64,000 nucleotides of DNA from Fomitopsis serialis (GCF_022376445.1 NW_025955169.1:1-64000), one strand, 5' to 3'; counted from the first letter of the stretch, positions 25,070-37,894 are shown. Numbers and translations are program-made. Notes: a model not told the origin generated them from the sequence alone.

Positions 25070-26422
25070 TAGACGGCTGCGCAAGCTTGCGCAGCGAACA
25101 CTCACCCGTCCTGTCCACTCGTTGGTCGTTTGGGTTAGACCGTCTGCTATCCCTTTGACCCCGACCATCCGTCGATCGATGGTCGGATCCCCACGCTGCA
25201 TGTGACTGGTTCACAGCGCGTTCTTCGACGGCCTACAGGCCTAGGCTCGCCTTCCCTTTCATCGCGATGGCTCCTCGTGCACACGTCCGTATGTTGTCCT
25301 GCTTCCTATGGCTTTTTCGACTCCTCTATGCTTCCTTCTTGCTATGTTGTATAATTCCACTTTTCTGGTTCGATCGTGGCCTATGGTCTTCTCTCTATGC
25401 TATCCTTACTTTCGTGTGCTCTGAGTCGTCGCTGTAAAATATTATATATCATCAGAATTGGATGCCTTTGAACCACACTCGCCTCTGAGCTGGTTGCGAT
25501 TGAACACCAATGCGCGTGCTTCCATGAGCGCGACCTTGCCGGACAGTGAGCTGAGCGCAGGTGGTTCGTCAAGGACACGCGAGTGCGGCGAGGTCGAGTC
25601 CTGCGCAGATGCACGCTCCGCCTGCTCATGGTGCGTCTAGGCCATGACGGCGTGCAATGCCTGGGATCATTGCTGGTGAGTGGCCGAGTCAAGTCAAAAC
25701 CTGCGAACTACTCACGCATGCGGATCACTACTGGACGACGGACATGAGGACGGATCCTGGGCCGCGAGGTCAACGCGTGTCGAGCGCCGCGGATGTGCCT
25801 ACCGTACACGCTGATCTTTCCCTGCAGACGATGCATGGGTGCCGTCGCGCGTTTCTCTGCGAGGAGGTCCTAGGCCACGGCGATGGACGCGTGAAGGAGA
25901 TTCCGGACGTGGCTGATCGTCGACGGGCGTAACGGCGCGCGTCAGCAACAGGCTGGCTGGTGCACCGCATGCGGCATAGCGTCTGAGAGAAGAGACGTAC
26001 AGGTGAGCCAGTAAGAAGTTCGCTGTTTGTAGCGTCATCTGAATGCATCATAGCTTCGTGAGAGGGTACGCACATACGCGTTCCCAGTGCGGTACACGCA
26101 GGATCGATATGAACTGGTACTTATCGTAGGAAATTTGAGGCCGTCACTGCTTCGTCGTATCTGTCTTGTCTAGCAACGCTACTGATGCAATAAACTGGTT
26201 CACATCAGTGAGGAGAGCTAGGCACGTTGTGCAGCGACGCATAGTGGGCAGTGCGCGGATGGACGTGAAGAAGAAAGGTCGCTTTCGAGATTACCAGCCA
26301 CTGGCACGTGTTCGCGTCTTTGCCTATCCTGGAATTTTGTTCGGCCTGTGGCGGCGCATCGCAGAGACGCACCACTGCTTGTTCACGAACACCATTGACT
26401 GTACTCTCCTTCTACTACCACC
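25070..26422. other. No gene recognised, 1.35 kb
   Basis: Short open frames on both strands without family features. It presumably ends with the promoter of the RanGAP gene. Confidence 0.4.
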
Positions 26423-27653
26423 ATGTCCAATATATTCTCACTACAGGGGCGCGGCCTGAAGCTCAACACAAAGGCTGACATCGAGCCATACCTGAAGGAC
26501 GTCCCTACCACGATCGAGGAGATCCATTTGGGCGGCAATACGATCGGTGTGGAGGCTGCAGAGACCCTCGCAGAGTTCCTCGCGAAGACGACACATCTGA
26601 GGGTACGTCTACGCGTCTTCCATCACTTGTAGACTCGTCGACTAAATCTGGAGTCCACTCTGCTCACAGATAGCTGACTTCGCGGACATCTTCACCGGTC
26701 GTCTGATCAGCGAGATCCCGCAGGCCCTCTCCGCCCTCTGCGACGCGCTCATCCCCAAGACCACGCTCGTCGAGCTCGACCTCTCCGACAACGCCTTCGG
26801 CGGGCGGTCCGTCGACCCCATGGTCCCCTTCCTCACGCAGAACCACGCCTTCCAGGTCCTCAAGCTCAACAACAACGGGCTCGGCCCCGCGGGCGGCACG
26901 ATCGTCGCGCAGGCGCTCCTCCGCTCCGCCGAGCTCTCCGCAGAGAAGGGCGAGCCGTCCAACCTCCGCGTCGTCATCTGCGGCCGGAACAGGCTCGAGG
27001 ACGGCGCGGCCCCCACATGGGCGAAGGCGCTCGCCGCGCACGGTGGGCTCACGGAGGTGCGCATGCCGCAGAACGGGATCCGGATGGCGGGTGCTGCGGC
27101 GCTCGCGCACGGGCTCGCGGGCTGCGCGGGGCTGGTTCACCTCGACCTGCAGGACAACACGTTTGGCGAGTCGGGCTCGACCGCGATGGCGGCCGCGCTC
27201 CGCACGTGGCCCTCCCTCCGCACGCTGAACCTGAGCGACTGCGTGCTTGCGGAAGAGGGCGCGGTCTCGCCTGTGTTGGAGGCGCTCGTGCAGGGGAGCA
27301 ACCCGAAGCTCGAGCTGCTGCAGCTCCAGAATAACAACCTCGACGCGCAGAGCTTCGCGTTGCTTGCGGACGCGCTGGAGGTTCACTTGCCGGCGCTGAA
27401 GCGGATAGAGGTGCAATGGAATGAGGTGGAGGAAGAGGATGAGGGCATTGAGACGTTGACTGGGTTGATGAAGAAGCGCAATGGGAAGCTCGTATTAGAC
27501 GATGATGAGGAGGAAGAGGAGGAAGAAGAAGAAAAGGAGGAGGCAGAGGAAGGAGCGAAGGAGGCCGAGCCGGCGAAGACAGTAGAGCCTGCCAAGAAGG
27601 ACGAGGCAGACGAGCTCGCAGACCTGTTCAGCAAGGTCGAAATCAAGACTTGA
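26423..27653 (+). CDS. RNA1: Ran GTPase-activating protein
   Basis: Two exons (26423-26602, 26670-27653) give 387 residues, the usual length of fungal Rna1. The protein is built of leucine-rich repeats, seen as EIHLGGNTIG, ELDLSDNAFGG, VLKLNNNGLGPAGG, VVICGRNRLEDGAA, EVRMPQNGIRMAGA, HLDLQDNTFGESG, TLNLSDCVLAEEGA and LLQLQNNNLDAQS. FADIFTGRLISEIP carries the catalytic-arginine region. The C-terminus is a Glu/Asp tract, as in all Rna1 proteins. It stimulates GTP hydrolysis by Ran in the cytosol and so keeps the gradient for nuclear transport. The second exon start was fixed by the AG that gives IADFADIFTGR in frame. Intact. Confidence 0.95.
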
Positions 27654-27885
27654 ACGATTGCAGGAGACATGGAGGAATCTTTTATGCTTGGGGCTTCACG
27701 GGGATTGCATTGTATTGAGCATTTGGCCGCCGTCGTCACTCAAATTGTATACCACACTCATCACAGTCCGTAGCCGTAGAATACCAGTGTCGACCTATAC
27801 GTGCTGACCTGTAACGCATGTCTGTTGTCTGTTATCCATTGTTCTACAATCGGTCGTCCGTCTACATCTAGGTGTCCGTATGGAA

Positions 27886-29008
27886 TTAGTTCCCTTTCGC
27901 CGCTTTCCATTCAGCGATCTCCTCATGAGTCTTGCGTTTTGCGAAGACGTGTATGTGGGCCAGCCCCGGTACGCTTTGCAGCCGCTGCCAACACATGGTA
28001 CTTAAGTGACGGACCAATTCTACCAGTATTAGTACATCACTCACTGGCGGATTGACGAACCACGCAGTCTCCCACTCGTCCTCCCTCCATAGCCACCTCA
28101 CAAACGTGTCTACCTCACTCCCCGCCTTCTCCAGAAGCACCCTCTCCTCCGGACTCGGCTCCGGGCTCCTCACAAGCTTGTCCATCGTGATGTTCCACTC
28201 CGACAAAGCGCCTAAGCACTCGGGAAGTGTGTCTGGCGACGGCGGGGGCGCGAGCGAGCCGGTGAAGCCCCAGAGGCCGTCCTGGAGGAGGCGAGGTTCG
28301 ACAGAAGGCGGGAGGTCCGGTGGGAGGATGGGGACGCGCGTCCAGATGAGGCTGTGCTCGACCTCGTTGGGTACTGTGGACGAGAGAGCAGTCAGACGCT
28401 CGGCGACTCTGAAGGTGCGTGGGGCGTACCGGAGTAGGGCCAGTCGTTCATGATGATGCTGATCAGCTCCGGAGAGGTGTTCGCCTTGAAGTACAGTGGA
28501 GCATCGGATGGGAGTGGAGGGAGTTCGCCTGTAGGAGCATTGGCGACTTCGTCCTTGGCGACGAGGGAATCGGGGACGTCGAGGGTAGACTTGAGTAGAG
28601 AACGCGCGTCACGCTTGCCCCATTGGAGGCGATACGTAAGCAGGTAGTTCACTTGCAGGTGTACCCAGTCAGAGCACAGAGGGGAGAGGATAGTGAAAGA
28701 GCGCTCTACGCACCCATACTCCCATACTCCTTCCTGATCTCTGCACTCCATGCATCGTACCGCTTCTGCAGCTTCCTGTCGCGCTTCAGTAATCCAAGGT
28801 CTCTGAGAGCCAGCACCTGAACATGAGGGGTGAGAAAACAACGCAGGATAGAAGGTGCCTACCCTGCGTTGATGAACGTCTTCAGCTGGTGGAAGGTGAA
28901 CTTGGGAGGATAGTGAACGAGCAACTCCTCGCGAGTGGGAGGACCGCTGCGCAGAGGAAGTGTCTCCGGGGTGAGGTTGGACGCACTCGTCAGTATTGTA
29001 CCAGACAT
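27886..29008 (-). CDS. DUF3605 protein, Gig1-like
   Basis: Five exons (29008-28863, 28802-28714, 28651-28430, 28373-28045, 27984-27886) give 294 residues. Signatures are VHYPPKFTFHQLKTFINAG, RYDAWSAEIRKEYGS, VNYLLTYRLQWG, NDWPYSVPNEVEHSLIWTRV and a C-terminal HIHVFAKR. This pattern matches fungal DUF3605, which includes the Candida N-acetylglucosamine-induced protein Gig1 (recalled from memory). The biochemical role is unknown. The last intron (28044-27985) is 60 nt and in frame, so a read-through form would add 20 residues; I prefer splicing because NPP joined to RLQSVPGLAHIHV fits the family. The 3' end faces RanGAP's 3' end. Confidence 0.8.
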
Positions 29009-29455
29009 TGTACGTAGATACAGGTTAGGCTCGATGAAGCAAGACGAGTTGTCCCAGAGCGCGCTTCAGCGGTGGCAGCAAGGTGGCACTGTGCCAGGGA
29101 CCGAACAAGGACCGTTCGCGGCGATGGCGAGTCGCCGGAGTCCGGGCCGCCCACGTCATCCCTGTAGCAGTTGATCGACGATCGATCGGGCGTTCCTTCT
29201 CCGAGACTCCTCCGTGCACTCACCCTCTATTCCATATCAGGCAAGTCTGAGGGCCACATTCCGGCTCGTGTAGCCCAGCGGGATTGACTTGTGGAGGCAT
29301 CGCTTGCAGTATGGAGCCCGGTTGCATCTCAGACCCTCCGAATCACTCTGACAGACAGCACATGTCCCACCTTCAAGTTGCTCGGTGCTCCTCCGCCCTG
29401 ACCAAAAAAACAACACGCAGAACACTGGCAGGAAATGATATTACAAAGTACAGAA

Positions 29456-31173
29456 TCATACATTCTTCCCCGCGCTCACATCCTCACCTTGGTATATCCT
29501 CCTCGTCCATCTCCGTCGTCTCGTCATACCGGTCGCCCGCCACTCTTCCAACGGCATCGACTGCGGGTCCAACCATGCGTCATTCGTGTACACCCACCCA
29601 TCTTTGACCCCAAGAGTGTCAGTGTAATATTCAGTATGGGGACGAGACGTGAGCTTACTGCTGTCGGCCATCCCAGGCACAATCCAGCTGCCTTCTAGAT
29701 CCGCCCGCCAATCCTCCGTCTCGACAAACGCCCAGCCTGGCTCGAGGGCAAATGTGAGGTTGCTGCTACATCGTACGCCCAGTCAGCTCTCCTCCACGCC
29801 ATATGTCACATACGAAAACCTGACCTGACGTCTCCGCTGCCGTCTTCGCCTACGCCGCTCCACCCATCCCGCCCCCGCGTCCACGCCTTCCTCTCGCTTG
29901 GCTTCAAGTTCGCCTTGGCCCAGCCTACATCGGAGGCCAGACTGGCCTTAGACGCATCGTCCCCTGCGTCGCTTGCGGAACGCGCCATCACGCCGCCCGC
30001 ACGTCCCGCCGGCGCCGCCGACCGCTCGTTTTCGAAGAGCTCCACCTCGCGCAGCGTAGCACACCAGTGTTTATCATCTAACCTGTCATCGTCGACCAGC
30101 CTGGCAAGCCGCGTGCGCAGAGCATTGAACACCGGTTGTGAGTTGGCTAGGAGCGCGGGCAATGTACGAAGGATGAGAGGATGTGTGCAGAAGAGGGGGA
30201 AGAGCCCGAGGAAGAGGAAAGTCGGACGGAGAGGGAGTAGTGGGAGAAGAGGGAGGAGGACGAGCAGGGAGACGAGCGTGAAGGTGAGGACGATGGGGGT
30301 GTAGGGAGAGGCGTGGGTGAGGTGCGGGACGATTGGAAGGACGCCGTCGTGAAAGTCAGAGCTGTGTTTCTGTCAGACCACGCCGGTGGGTTCGGGCTGA
30401 TACTCACAACACGCCCATGAGGTTCTGGATGGCTTGGACGTTGGCGAGCCAGTCCACGCTCCCTTCGCCGACTTGCGTAGGTGGCGGAGTCGGTGCCGGC
30501 TTCGACTCATCATCCGGATTGTCGTTCGACCGCAGCGCGGGATGCGTAGCAAGTAGAATGCTGAGCACAGTGGCGTGCGGGAGGAGCAGCACGAGCCGCG
30601 GAAAGTAGCCTATTTGCCAATCAGCACAGATTCCAGTCGACACCCAATAGCACACGCACAGAGAAACGCGTACACCCCCATCCACACCGCCGTGTACCTG
30701 TTCCCCTTCCTCCACATCACCACCTCCTCAACCCGGTCCTGCAACCAGAACACCGGTCCGCTCTTGCTCACGAAGCGCCGGAAGTTCACCGTCGTAATCG
30801 GGATACTGAGCGGGTCGCGCGTCGACAGGAGCTTCACGCTGCCCTTGCGCGTCCGCGCAGCAGACTCGGGCACGCTGTTGGCATTGGCAGGGATCTGCAG
30901 CGTCGAAGCGAGGAGGAGCGAGGGGATGGAGCTGTAGGCAAGCTTGGACGGGGAGAGCGGGCCCTGAGAGAATGAAGCGGAGGTGGGTGAGGAAAAGAGG
31001 GAGGGTGGTTGCGCTTGTGAGGGTTGTGGGAGGGCCGTGGTCGTCAGTTTGGGGATCGGGCGCGCGGAGGATGTGGGTGCGGAGGAAGACGTGGAGGGAG
31101 TGTCCCGGAGACGCGTCGCGCATGTCGGTATGGCGACGTACTGTAGAGGGGGCTGAATGTTACTAGTCGGCAT
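29456..31173 (-). CDS. Dysferlin-domain peroxin (Pex24/Pex28-32 family)
   Basis: Exons 31173-30660, 30609-30408, 30361-29825, 29762-29659 and 29601-29456 give about 500 residues. The N-terminal 130 residues are Ser/Pro-rich, then LSTRDPLSIPITTVNFRRF opens the integral peroxisomal membrane peroxin domain. Hydrophobic stretches follow (YTAVWMGVYAFLC, RLVLLLPHATVLSILLA, VLTFTLVSLLVLLPLLPLLP). Near the C-terminus are two dysferlin-type elements: LEPGWAFVETEDWRADLEGS and GWVYTNDAWLDPQ with WRATGMTRRRRWTRRIY. Family members sit in the ER/peroxisome membrane and set peroxisome number and size. The 57-nt intron at 29658-29602 is in frame, so an unspliced form is possible. The exact C-terminus after RRIYQGEDV is uncertain, since a GT donor occurs there. 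Confidence 0.82.
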
Positions 31174-31568
31174 CTTGTGTGTACATGCGCGGTGTAGATA
31201 CAAGCGAGAAGACGGAGGACGACCGCGAGTGCTCGGAGTAAAAGAGTCGATCGCTGGCCGCAGCCACTGACGCGCTCGGGCGCTCTTCCACCATGATTCA
31301 CGTGAATACGTCGTTGCATTGTATCATGTACAATGCTCACGGCAGACTTTCACCACTAAGTAGGGGGCGAGTCAATGAAACAACGAAAGCAGCTCGACAT
31401 ATCGATATCCAATCCGACTATTCGTCAGAAACGTGTACTAACACAAACATCAAATCTCAACTGTCCGCAATTGCTCGATGCCCGCCCGCGCACCCACAAC
31501 CGCCACCGACAGCAACGGGAGCAGCAGGCGCACTCGGGCGAACGCGAGCGTACACTTCGTCCGACGTC
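31174..31568. other. Intergenic region, peroxin 5' end / aspartic protease A 3' end
   Basis: Promoter side of the peroxin gene and 3' flank of the protease gene. No gene. Confidence 0.4.
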
Positions 31569-34500
31569 CTACACGTGCTTTCCTTCCATGTTCTGCATGC
31601 TGACAAGGGTCGCGGTCGACGAGCCCGCGAGCTGCTTGTACGAAGACGGCGAGCCCATATTGTTCGTCGGGAGCAGGCCCTTCGCCGCGGCGGCGGCGCG
31701 ATTCTTGCGGCGGCGCACGAAGCAGCACCGCCAGACGATGATGCCCGTCACGATGAGCACGAACGCAAGGCAGCCCACGAAGATCTCGGGCCAGCGGCTG
31801 AGCACTTTCTCTTCGTATCTGCGGGCGCGCATAAGTCCATGTGATGCATGTGGAATGCGACGATGTGGAACTCACTCTTGCTTCTTTTCCTCCTCGGATT
31901 CGGGCGAGTGCTGTTCCTGCTCGGCGGGGAGGAGGGCCTGCGAGGCGTCGCCGGTCGAGTCGGTGCCGCTGAGACGGACCTGCACGAAGGCCTCGTGTGC
32001 GGCGGTTGCGTTCGTGGTGGAAAGGAGCTGGATGAAAGGATCACCGAGGTCTACACTCGTGTCTTCGACGAAGTTGCCGTAGTCAAAGAGAGTGTAGACA
32101 TTGCGCACTAGGAACAGGCAGTTGAGTCAGCTCGGGTAAACAACCGACGGTGACTAAGGTACTCACTGAACGCCATGCCGAGGATCATGTCATATTCACC
32201 GAGTAGACTGAATGCAGACGTGCTGATGGGTTGGAACTACGCTGCGCTGAGAGGACACACGGCCCAGTGGAAGCTTCAAGACTCACAGTACCCAGGCAAA
32301 CCGTCTCGCCGTTTGAATTGACGATGTTGAAGTCGCTGCTCGACACGTCAAGAGGGTGTATCGGATATGTCTGCCCGCCGAACTTGAAGCTAATGTTTAG
32401 CATCTGCGAGCACGGAATGGTCCACGCGCCATACTGCGTGTTCCACTCCGCGCCCTGCACGCGGCCATAGATCGCGTCCGACACCGCGCGAGGCACCTGC
32501 GGGAGCGTGAAACCGGAGTCGAACACGACGGCGAGCTGGCCGTCAGGCGCGGAGGGGACGATGGAGTCGTACTTGATCGGGTTCCCGTCGGGGCCGATGA
32601 GCCCGTCGACGTCCGTGTACGTCTGCCAGTGCTGGTCGAGGTCCGTCAACTTGTGGTCCTTCGACACGGAGAGCTTAGGCATGCTCGAGATGGCGTCGAA
32701 GCCGGGCACGATCTCGGAGATAGTCATGTAGCCGGATGAGACACTGTTCGGATCGCCCTCGCGGCTGAGGAGGACGGACATATAGTTGGAAGAAGTGGTA
32801 TTTTGCTGGAAGATACGCGCGAGGACGCTGTCGCCCTTAGGGTCGTCCATCTTGTCGCGGAGGACGGAGCCCGTGTTGGGCCCAAGCCCAATCAGGCCCT
32901 GGAAGCCCTCGGCTTCGATGTTGATGGAGAAGGATGAGATGTTTTTCACAAGGACTGTGAGTTCGTGAGGACGTGCGCATAGTAGAGTTCGTGAGAAGAC
33001 GCACGGTATGCTTGGTCTTGTACAGTGTAGTTGCCGAACTGCAGAGTCGCGGAGTTGATGTCGCCTACATAGAGACAGGTCAGCTTTCTTTCAATATCAG
33101 AGGTGGTACAACATTCCGAGCGAGCGTAGACAATATCAAGGAGTCAAGCCGCCCATGATCCAGCAGGGATCAGTCAAAATGGCAATGGCATTGCCCGTCA
33201 TGTTTGACCACTGAACCGATGACTTCTCAATCGGCCTAGGGTAGGATAGACAGCTGAGTGTAGGACAACCTCCCAAAGAGATTCTGTGCGCTCTTGTCCT
33301 GATCCACTCTATTCAGAGGCGCTGCGCAGCCGCGGGTGTATCCGCACTCCGGAACACGAGCGTCCGCAGCATTTATAAGGCCATTACCGCGGGGCGGAAC
33401 AAGGGACAAAACGCTCCCAGTATTTCCCCTCCCACCCGCCTGACATTGCCAATACGGGCGCTCTGCTGTGATCTGAGGCGCAGGGGCCGTGGCCCATAAC
33501 ACGACATCCGGCGTGCACTCTCCCGGAGTTGGTAAGTACGAAGATGGCAAAGAAAATGCATCGACCCGACATTGCAAAGATATCAACGCTTCCTCGGGCA
33601 GAAAGGCTCTGGAAGTGAACAGGAATCCTAGTAATTCCCCCACGACGTAGAGGCATTTTGGGAAGATGTCGAAGGACCCTCTCCTGGCGGCCAAAACACT
33701 TTGAGGCCGGTCCATAGTCAGGAATGGTCCACTTTCCCAGCCCGCGAAGGTATGTGCAAGAGCATGCATTTCATCGTGACCCTTGTGCGCGGAGGAAGAG
33801 ACCAATTTTTGCGGCGCGAGTCGAAGGGATAGGGGCCGCGCCTTCCGATCCTAGACTGACACTCTGGCTGACGTCGATATGCCTCGAAGACGGGTTGCTC
33901 GAAGACGCATCTACGATGCGACCGCTCCATGTTGCGCACCATCAATCTGGGAGCGTTGTGCAGCTACGAAGGCATCCGCGGCATTCCTTGGGAACGGTAG
34001 CGGCAAGGAAGGGTGGATACCCATTCGTTAGGGTACCCCACGCGCACTACGTGACACAGCGCACCATCCCGCCTCTGTTGGTTGGTCACGCCGACCAAGC
34101 GGAACATCGCGTCGACCAGGCGGAACATCGCATCGCGCTTTCACAGGCTCCAGGTGAGACTGACGTCAACATACCCGAACGTCTAAAGCGACGCGCCTGC
34201 GACACGAGCGAACTGCGATAGAGACCCTCGCAGTAGAGATGGACCGTCCACCAAGTGGAGGTACAGTGCAATGTCCGGAGATACTAATCAAGTGAAGCAC
34301 CAGACATACCCTTGGCTGCTCCAACGGCGTAGGAGAGCGACTCTGGCATGCCCAGGTCGGTCGTCTGGGGTATGGAGCCTGTCACCCATAGGTCGGAACT
34401 GTGCAAATGTTGTCATCGAGAGCTGCGAGCGATTACGCGCAGCACGTCACGTACCTGCCCGTGTCGAGGAGGACGGGTATCTCCCTGCCTCCGAGGGTGA

Positions 34501-34696
34501 TGTTGGCGATGTACTCGGAGTTCTGAGTATTGAGGACAGGGAGGAGGGTGTGGCCGTTTGCGGCACGCGCTGAGAGCCTGCCAGCAGCTGGGGAGACGTC
34601 CGCCCGGGAGCGAACGTGGATGGGGAAGGTCAGAGCATGGGATGAGCAGGCATGGGAGAGCAGGCCGACGAGAAAGAGCGAGAGGACAGAACGCAT
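31569..34696 (-). CDS. Membrane-anchored aspartic protease A (pepsin family A1)
   Basis: Seven exons: 34696-34455, 34398-34310, 33064-33005, 32954-32287, 32236-32167, 32107-31876 and 31818-31569 (536 residues). Signal peptide MRSVLSLFLVGLLSHACSSH. First catalytic motif LLDTGSSDLWV, created by joining exons 1 and 2; second motif VVFDSGFTLPQVP. The core has GLIGLGPNTGS and YGAWTIPCSQ; YDMILGMAFMRNVYTLFDYG is the usual C-terminal subdomain. Near the end is one membrane segment (IFVGCLAFVLIVTGIIVWRC) followed by a basic CFVRRRKNR stop-transfer, so the enzyme is probably held at the cell surface with a short cytoplasmic tail. Intron 2 (33065-34309) is 1245 nt, unlike the 54 nt in its paralogue at 36.1 kb. 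All phases agree. Confidence 0.9.
34093..34134. repeat. 21-bp tandem duplication in the long intron
   Basis: Two copies of a 21-bp unit (GACCAAGCGGAACATCGCGT plus C, and a copy with two changes) lie inside intron 2 of protease A. Confidence 0.85.
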
Positions 34697-36098
34697 GTTC
34701 CAGTGAACGACCGGAGGGGGTAAGGAATGACTGGCCAGGCTTCGCCAGGTGGAAGAGGGATAGACTGTGTCGGAGAAAGAGAGTGCGCTGCCCACCGCCA
34801 GCAGCTCTTCGCAGTTCAAACGTACTCGACGTCTATTTCCGGCACGGGTTGCCATCCCATAGGCGCCCGCTCCCCGCGGTGATCGACGCAGCCACCTCCC
34901 GCGAGTCGCTCTTCTACGCACAGAACCCATTCTTAATTAAAAGTCGTCTACGCAGCAAGCTCGCGCGAGTATATCGACGCTCAAAACCCACCTGCCTCAG
35001 TGGTCGGAACGAATTGGTATGGTGCACATGCTGCGACTAACCTTGGGCCAACCGCGGCGCCCGGATCGCTCGAGGAGGTCAAGATTCCGCTGCGTACGGG
35101 CGTTGCCGTCAGACATTGAACGGAGTGGCTTGCTGCCTAGTGCAGCCGTAGACCCATGTGCCTTGTGAGCCAACGCACTGATGCAGTCCACTGTTCAAGC
35201 CAAGTAGCTGTTGGAGGGCCAGTATCATCATGCTATGGCCACCACTGGCCTGGTGCCACCGTCACACAGTATCGTCCGACATCATGATGCTCGGGATACT
35301 GCATATCGAGACGGAATTTTCCCGTGCGTCGTGCTATGAGAGCGAATGAAGTGTCCTGGATACTACCGCACGATTGGGTAGAAAGAAAGCACTGCCATAG
35401 CGTGCACGCTTCGCAGCCAATGGGACTGTTTAAGTCTCCCCAGGCAGATGAGCAATTTCTTGGAGTCTTTGTGTCAATGCCTCACGGCTTCCTTGTCTGC
35501 CAACTGATCAGTCCCGGTTGTGTTTTGGGACTGGTCAAAGGGTGACCGTCGTTGCACGCATGCCACATTGTGGAAAAACGCTATAGAATCCAAAGAGAAT
35601 CCAACCTCAATAAGTATGTCTATTGATGCGGGAACTCTAGTCATGATCAGCCACCGTCAAGCCGCCTCGTTGTGGATGAATACTGTTCCCTACCGTCTCA
35701 ATATCAATCCTCCCCGTGTTGTCTCGCGGTGGGTTTAACTGGCCACCCTTGGCCACCGCGTGGAACTCTTGTAAAGTCAAGTCCAAGTGCAGATTCCGTT
35801 TTGAGACTCACATTATCCGAGCAAATATCCATCTATGGTATGGTGGAGCTCAGTGCTCACCGCCTCTGTCCCGTCTTCAGACTACTTACTTGTTCCACGA
35901 TTCTTCGCCCTCGCCCACTTTGATTCTGAAGCTTGAATCAAAGCGGCGACACAGACCGCGTCTCGGGTTCACGAAGGCGGGAAACGGACAGCCAAACGAG
36001 CGCCTGCTGCGGGGACACTGCCGCACAACCGTGCCTCGTCCCACCGCGTACGACTTATTCCACTTCAATTTCTCTCTCGTCGGGTCGTCGCAGGCAGT
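34697..36098. promoter_or_regulatory. Divergent region between the two aspartic protease genes
   Basis: 1.4 kb between two start codons on opposite strands. No gene was recognised. It must contain both promoters, and a shared one is possible. Confidence 0.4.
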
Positions 36099-37894
36099 AT
36101 GAAGCAGCTTTCTCTTCCGCTCCTTTTGTCGTTTCTCGCCCTCCCCGCGGAGCTCGTGGGCGCCATTCGGTTGGACGTGCACGGCCGGGCGAGGCAGCCA
36201 TGGCGCAGGGACATCATGACCGGCTCCTCGGGGCTCACGGACCACAGCAACATCCAGTACTATACGAACCTTACGCTGGGCGGGCAGGACTTTGAGGTGG
36301 AGATTGATACGGGGAGGTGCGTACGCCTGGTCGTGGACACCGCTGCGAGTGGCTGAGGCGCGTTCCAGCGCCGACCTGTATGTCGCGGGGAGCGTGACGA
36401 GCAGTAAAGACACAGGGAAGAGCGCAGGGGTCACGTATGCAGTGGGCGCGGTCAACGGTGCGTCGATCGCGGATGCTCGCTGTTGGGGTTCTGACGGTGG
36501 CCTGTTGGTAGGCGAGATCAGGACAGCCACGATGGACTTCCTTGGATACACCGTCGAGAACCAGGCGTATCGTAAGTTTGGGGTGCATCTGGTGGTCTGC
36601 GTGCTAACGTGTCTACAGTACAGATAGCCGCGAACAGCAACAACCAGACATCCGGGACAGGCCTGATCGGACTGGGTCCGCACACGGGGTCCAACATCCA
36701 GGGCACGCTGGGCAACGGGACGGGGAACCCGCCACTGGACCGGATATTCCAGCAAAACACGTCGACACCAAACTACCTGACGGTGCTGCTCGGGCGGTCG
36801 GACGACAAGTTCGACGACGTGCCGGGGAACATCACGATCGGGGAGGTGCTGCCTGGATACGCGAACATCTCGTCGCAGCCGAAGCTGAACGTGACGGAGC
36901 TGAAGCTGACGGAGTCGTCGGCGCAGCACTGGCAGACACTGCTTGACGCGAACGGCATCATTGGGCCGGACGGGACGTCGGTGGATGTGACGAGTGGGGT
37001 GTCGACGACGTCGAACGACAAGCAGTTGACGGTCGTGTTTGACACGGGCTACTCTTTACCGCAAGTCCCGAGGTGCGTACGTGAGGCTTCTTGAGACGAG
37101 CACTGGGCTGACAGCCGTTACAGCGCCGTCGCGAAGGCGTTTTACCAAAATGTCCCTGGGGCTCAGTACATCGACAATGTCGCGTCGCTTGCTGGTCCCG
37201 CATGGCAGATCCCGTGCGACTACGAGGTGAACGTTACGTTCAAATTCGGTGGAAACAGCTATCCGATCAATCCTCTGGACGCGGCATTGGACCTGGGAGC
37301 TACTGACAGCGACGGCAAGTCAATATGCTACGGCGGAGTGCGTGTCCAAATTGCGTGTCTTGCGCCCTCCTGCTGATCCCTTGCGCAGTTCCAGCCTATA
37401 GACGCTGCGAAGAGCGACCTTTACGACATCATCTTTGGCATGGCGTTCCGTAGGTCGCCCATTCGGTCATCGCAGGCTGCAGCGCTGACATCCCCACAGT
37501 CCGCAATGTGTACATGCTGATCGACTACGGCGACTTCGCGGACAACGCAACGTCGCGCGCGGACCCATACATCCAGCTGCTCTCCATCTCGAATGACTCC
37601 GCCTCGCTGCACTCCGACTTTGTGTCCATCCGCGGGTCCGCATCGTGGGACCCCACATCGGAGTCCACCTCCACCTGGGTGAAGGACCACCTGAAACTGG
37701 TCATTCCGCTGAGCATCGCGGGTGCGCTCATTATCATTGGGCTGACGATAGGCGCGGTGTCGATGTGCCGGAGGCGGCGGGCGACGCGGTACCAGCCGCT
37801 GAGCGACCCCGCGCCGCAGGAGGCGCACGACCTCCATCTCATGCGCGCGGACGGCACGCCGGCGTATGCGAACCCCTGGGACGCACGGTATTGA
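36099..37894 (+). CDS. Membrane-anchored aspartic protease B (pepsin family A1)
   Basis: Exons 36099-36316, 36369-36457, 36512-36571, 36619-37072, 37124-37337, 37389-37449 and 37500-37894 give 496 residues in phase. Signal peptide MKQLSLPLLLSFLALPAELV. Catalytic motifs EIDTGSADLYV (exons 1-2 junction) and VVFDTGYSLPQVP. Other features are GLIGLGPHTGSN, GPAWQIPCDYEV, YDIIFGMAFLRNVYMLIDYG, then a membrane segment (LVIPLSIAGALIIIGLTIGA) and a basic CRRRRATRYQPL cytoplasmic start. Exons 2 and 3 are 89 and 60 nt, exactly as in protease A, so the two are duplicates; B has one extra intron in the second half. The Ser-to-Ala change in DTGSA is tolerated in some family members. Confidence 0.9.

Noticed and set aside
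26664..27416. 250-codon minus-strand open frame
   Set aside because: Shadow of the RanGAP leucine-rich repeats.
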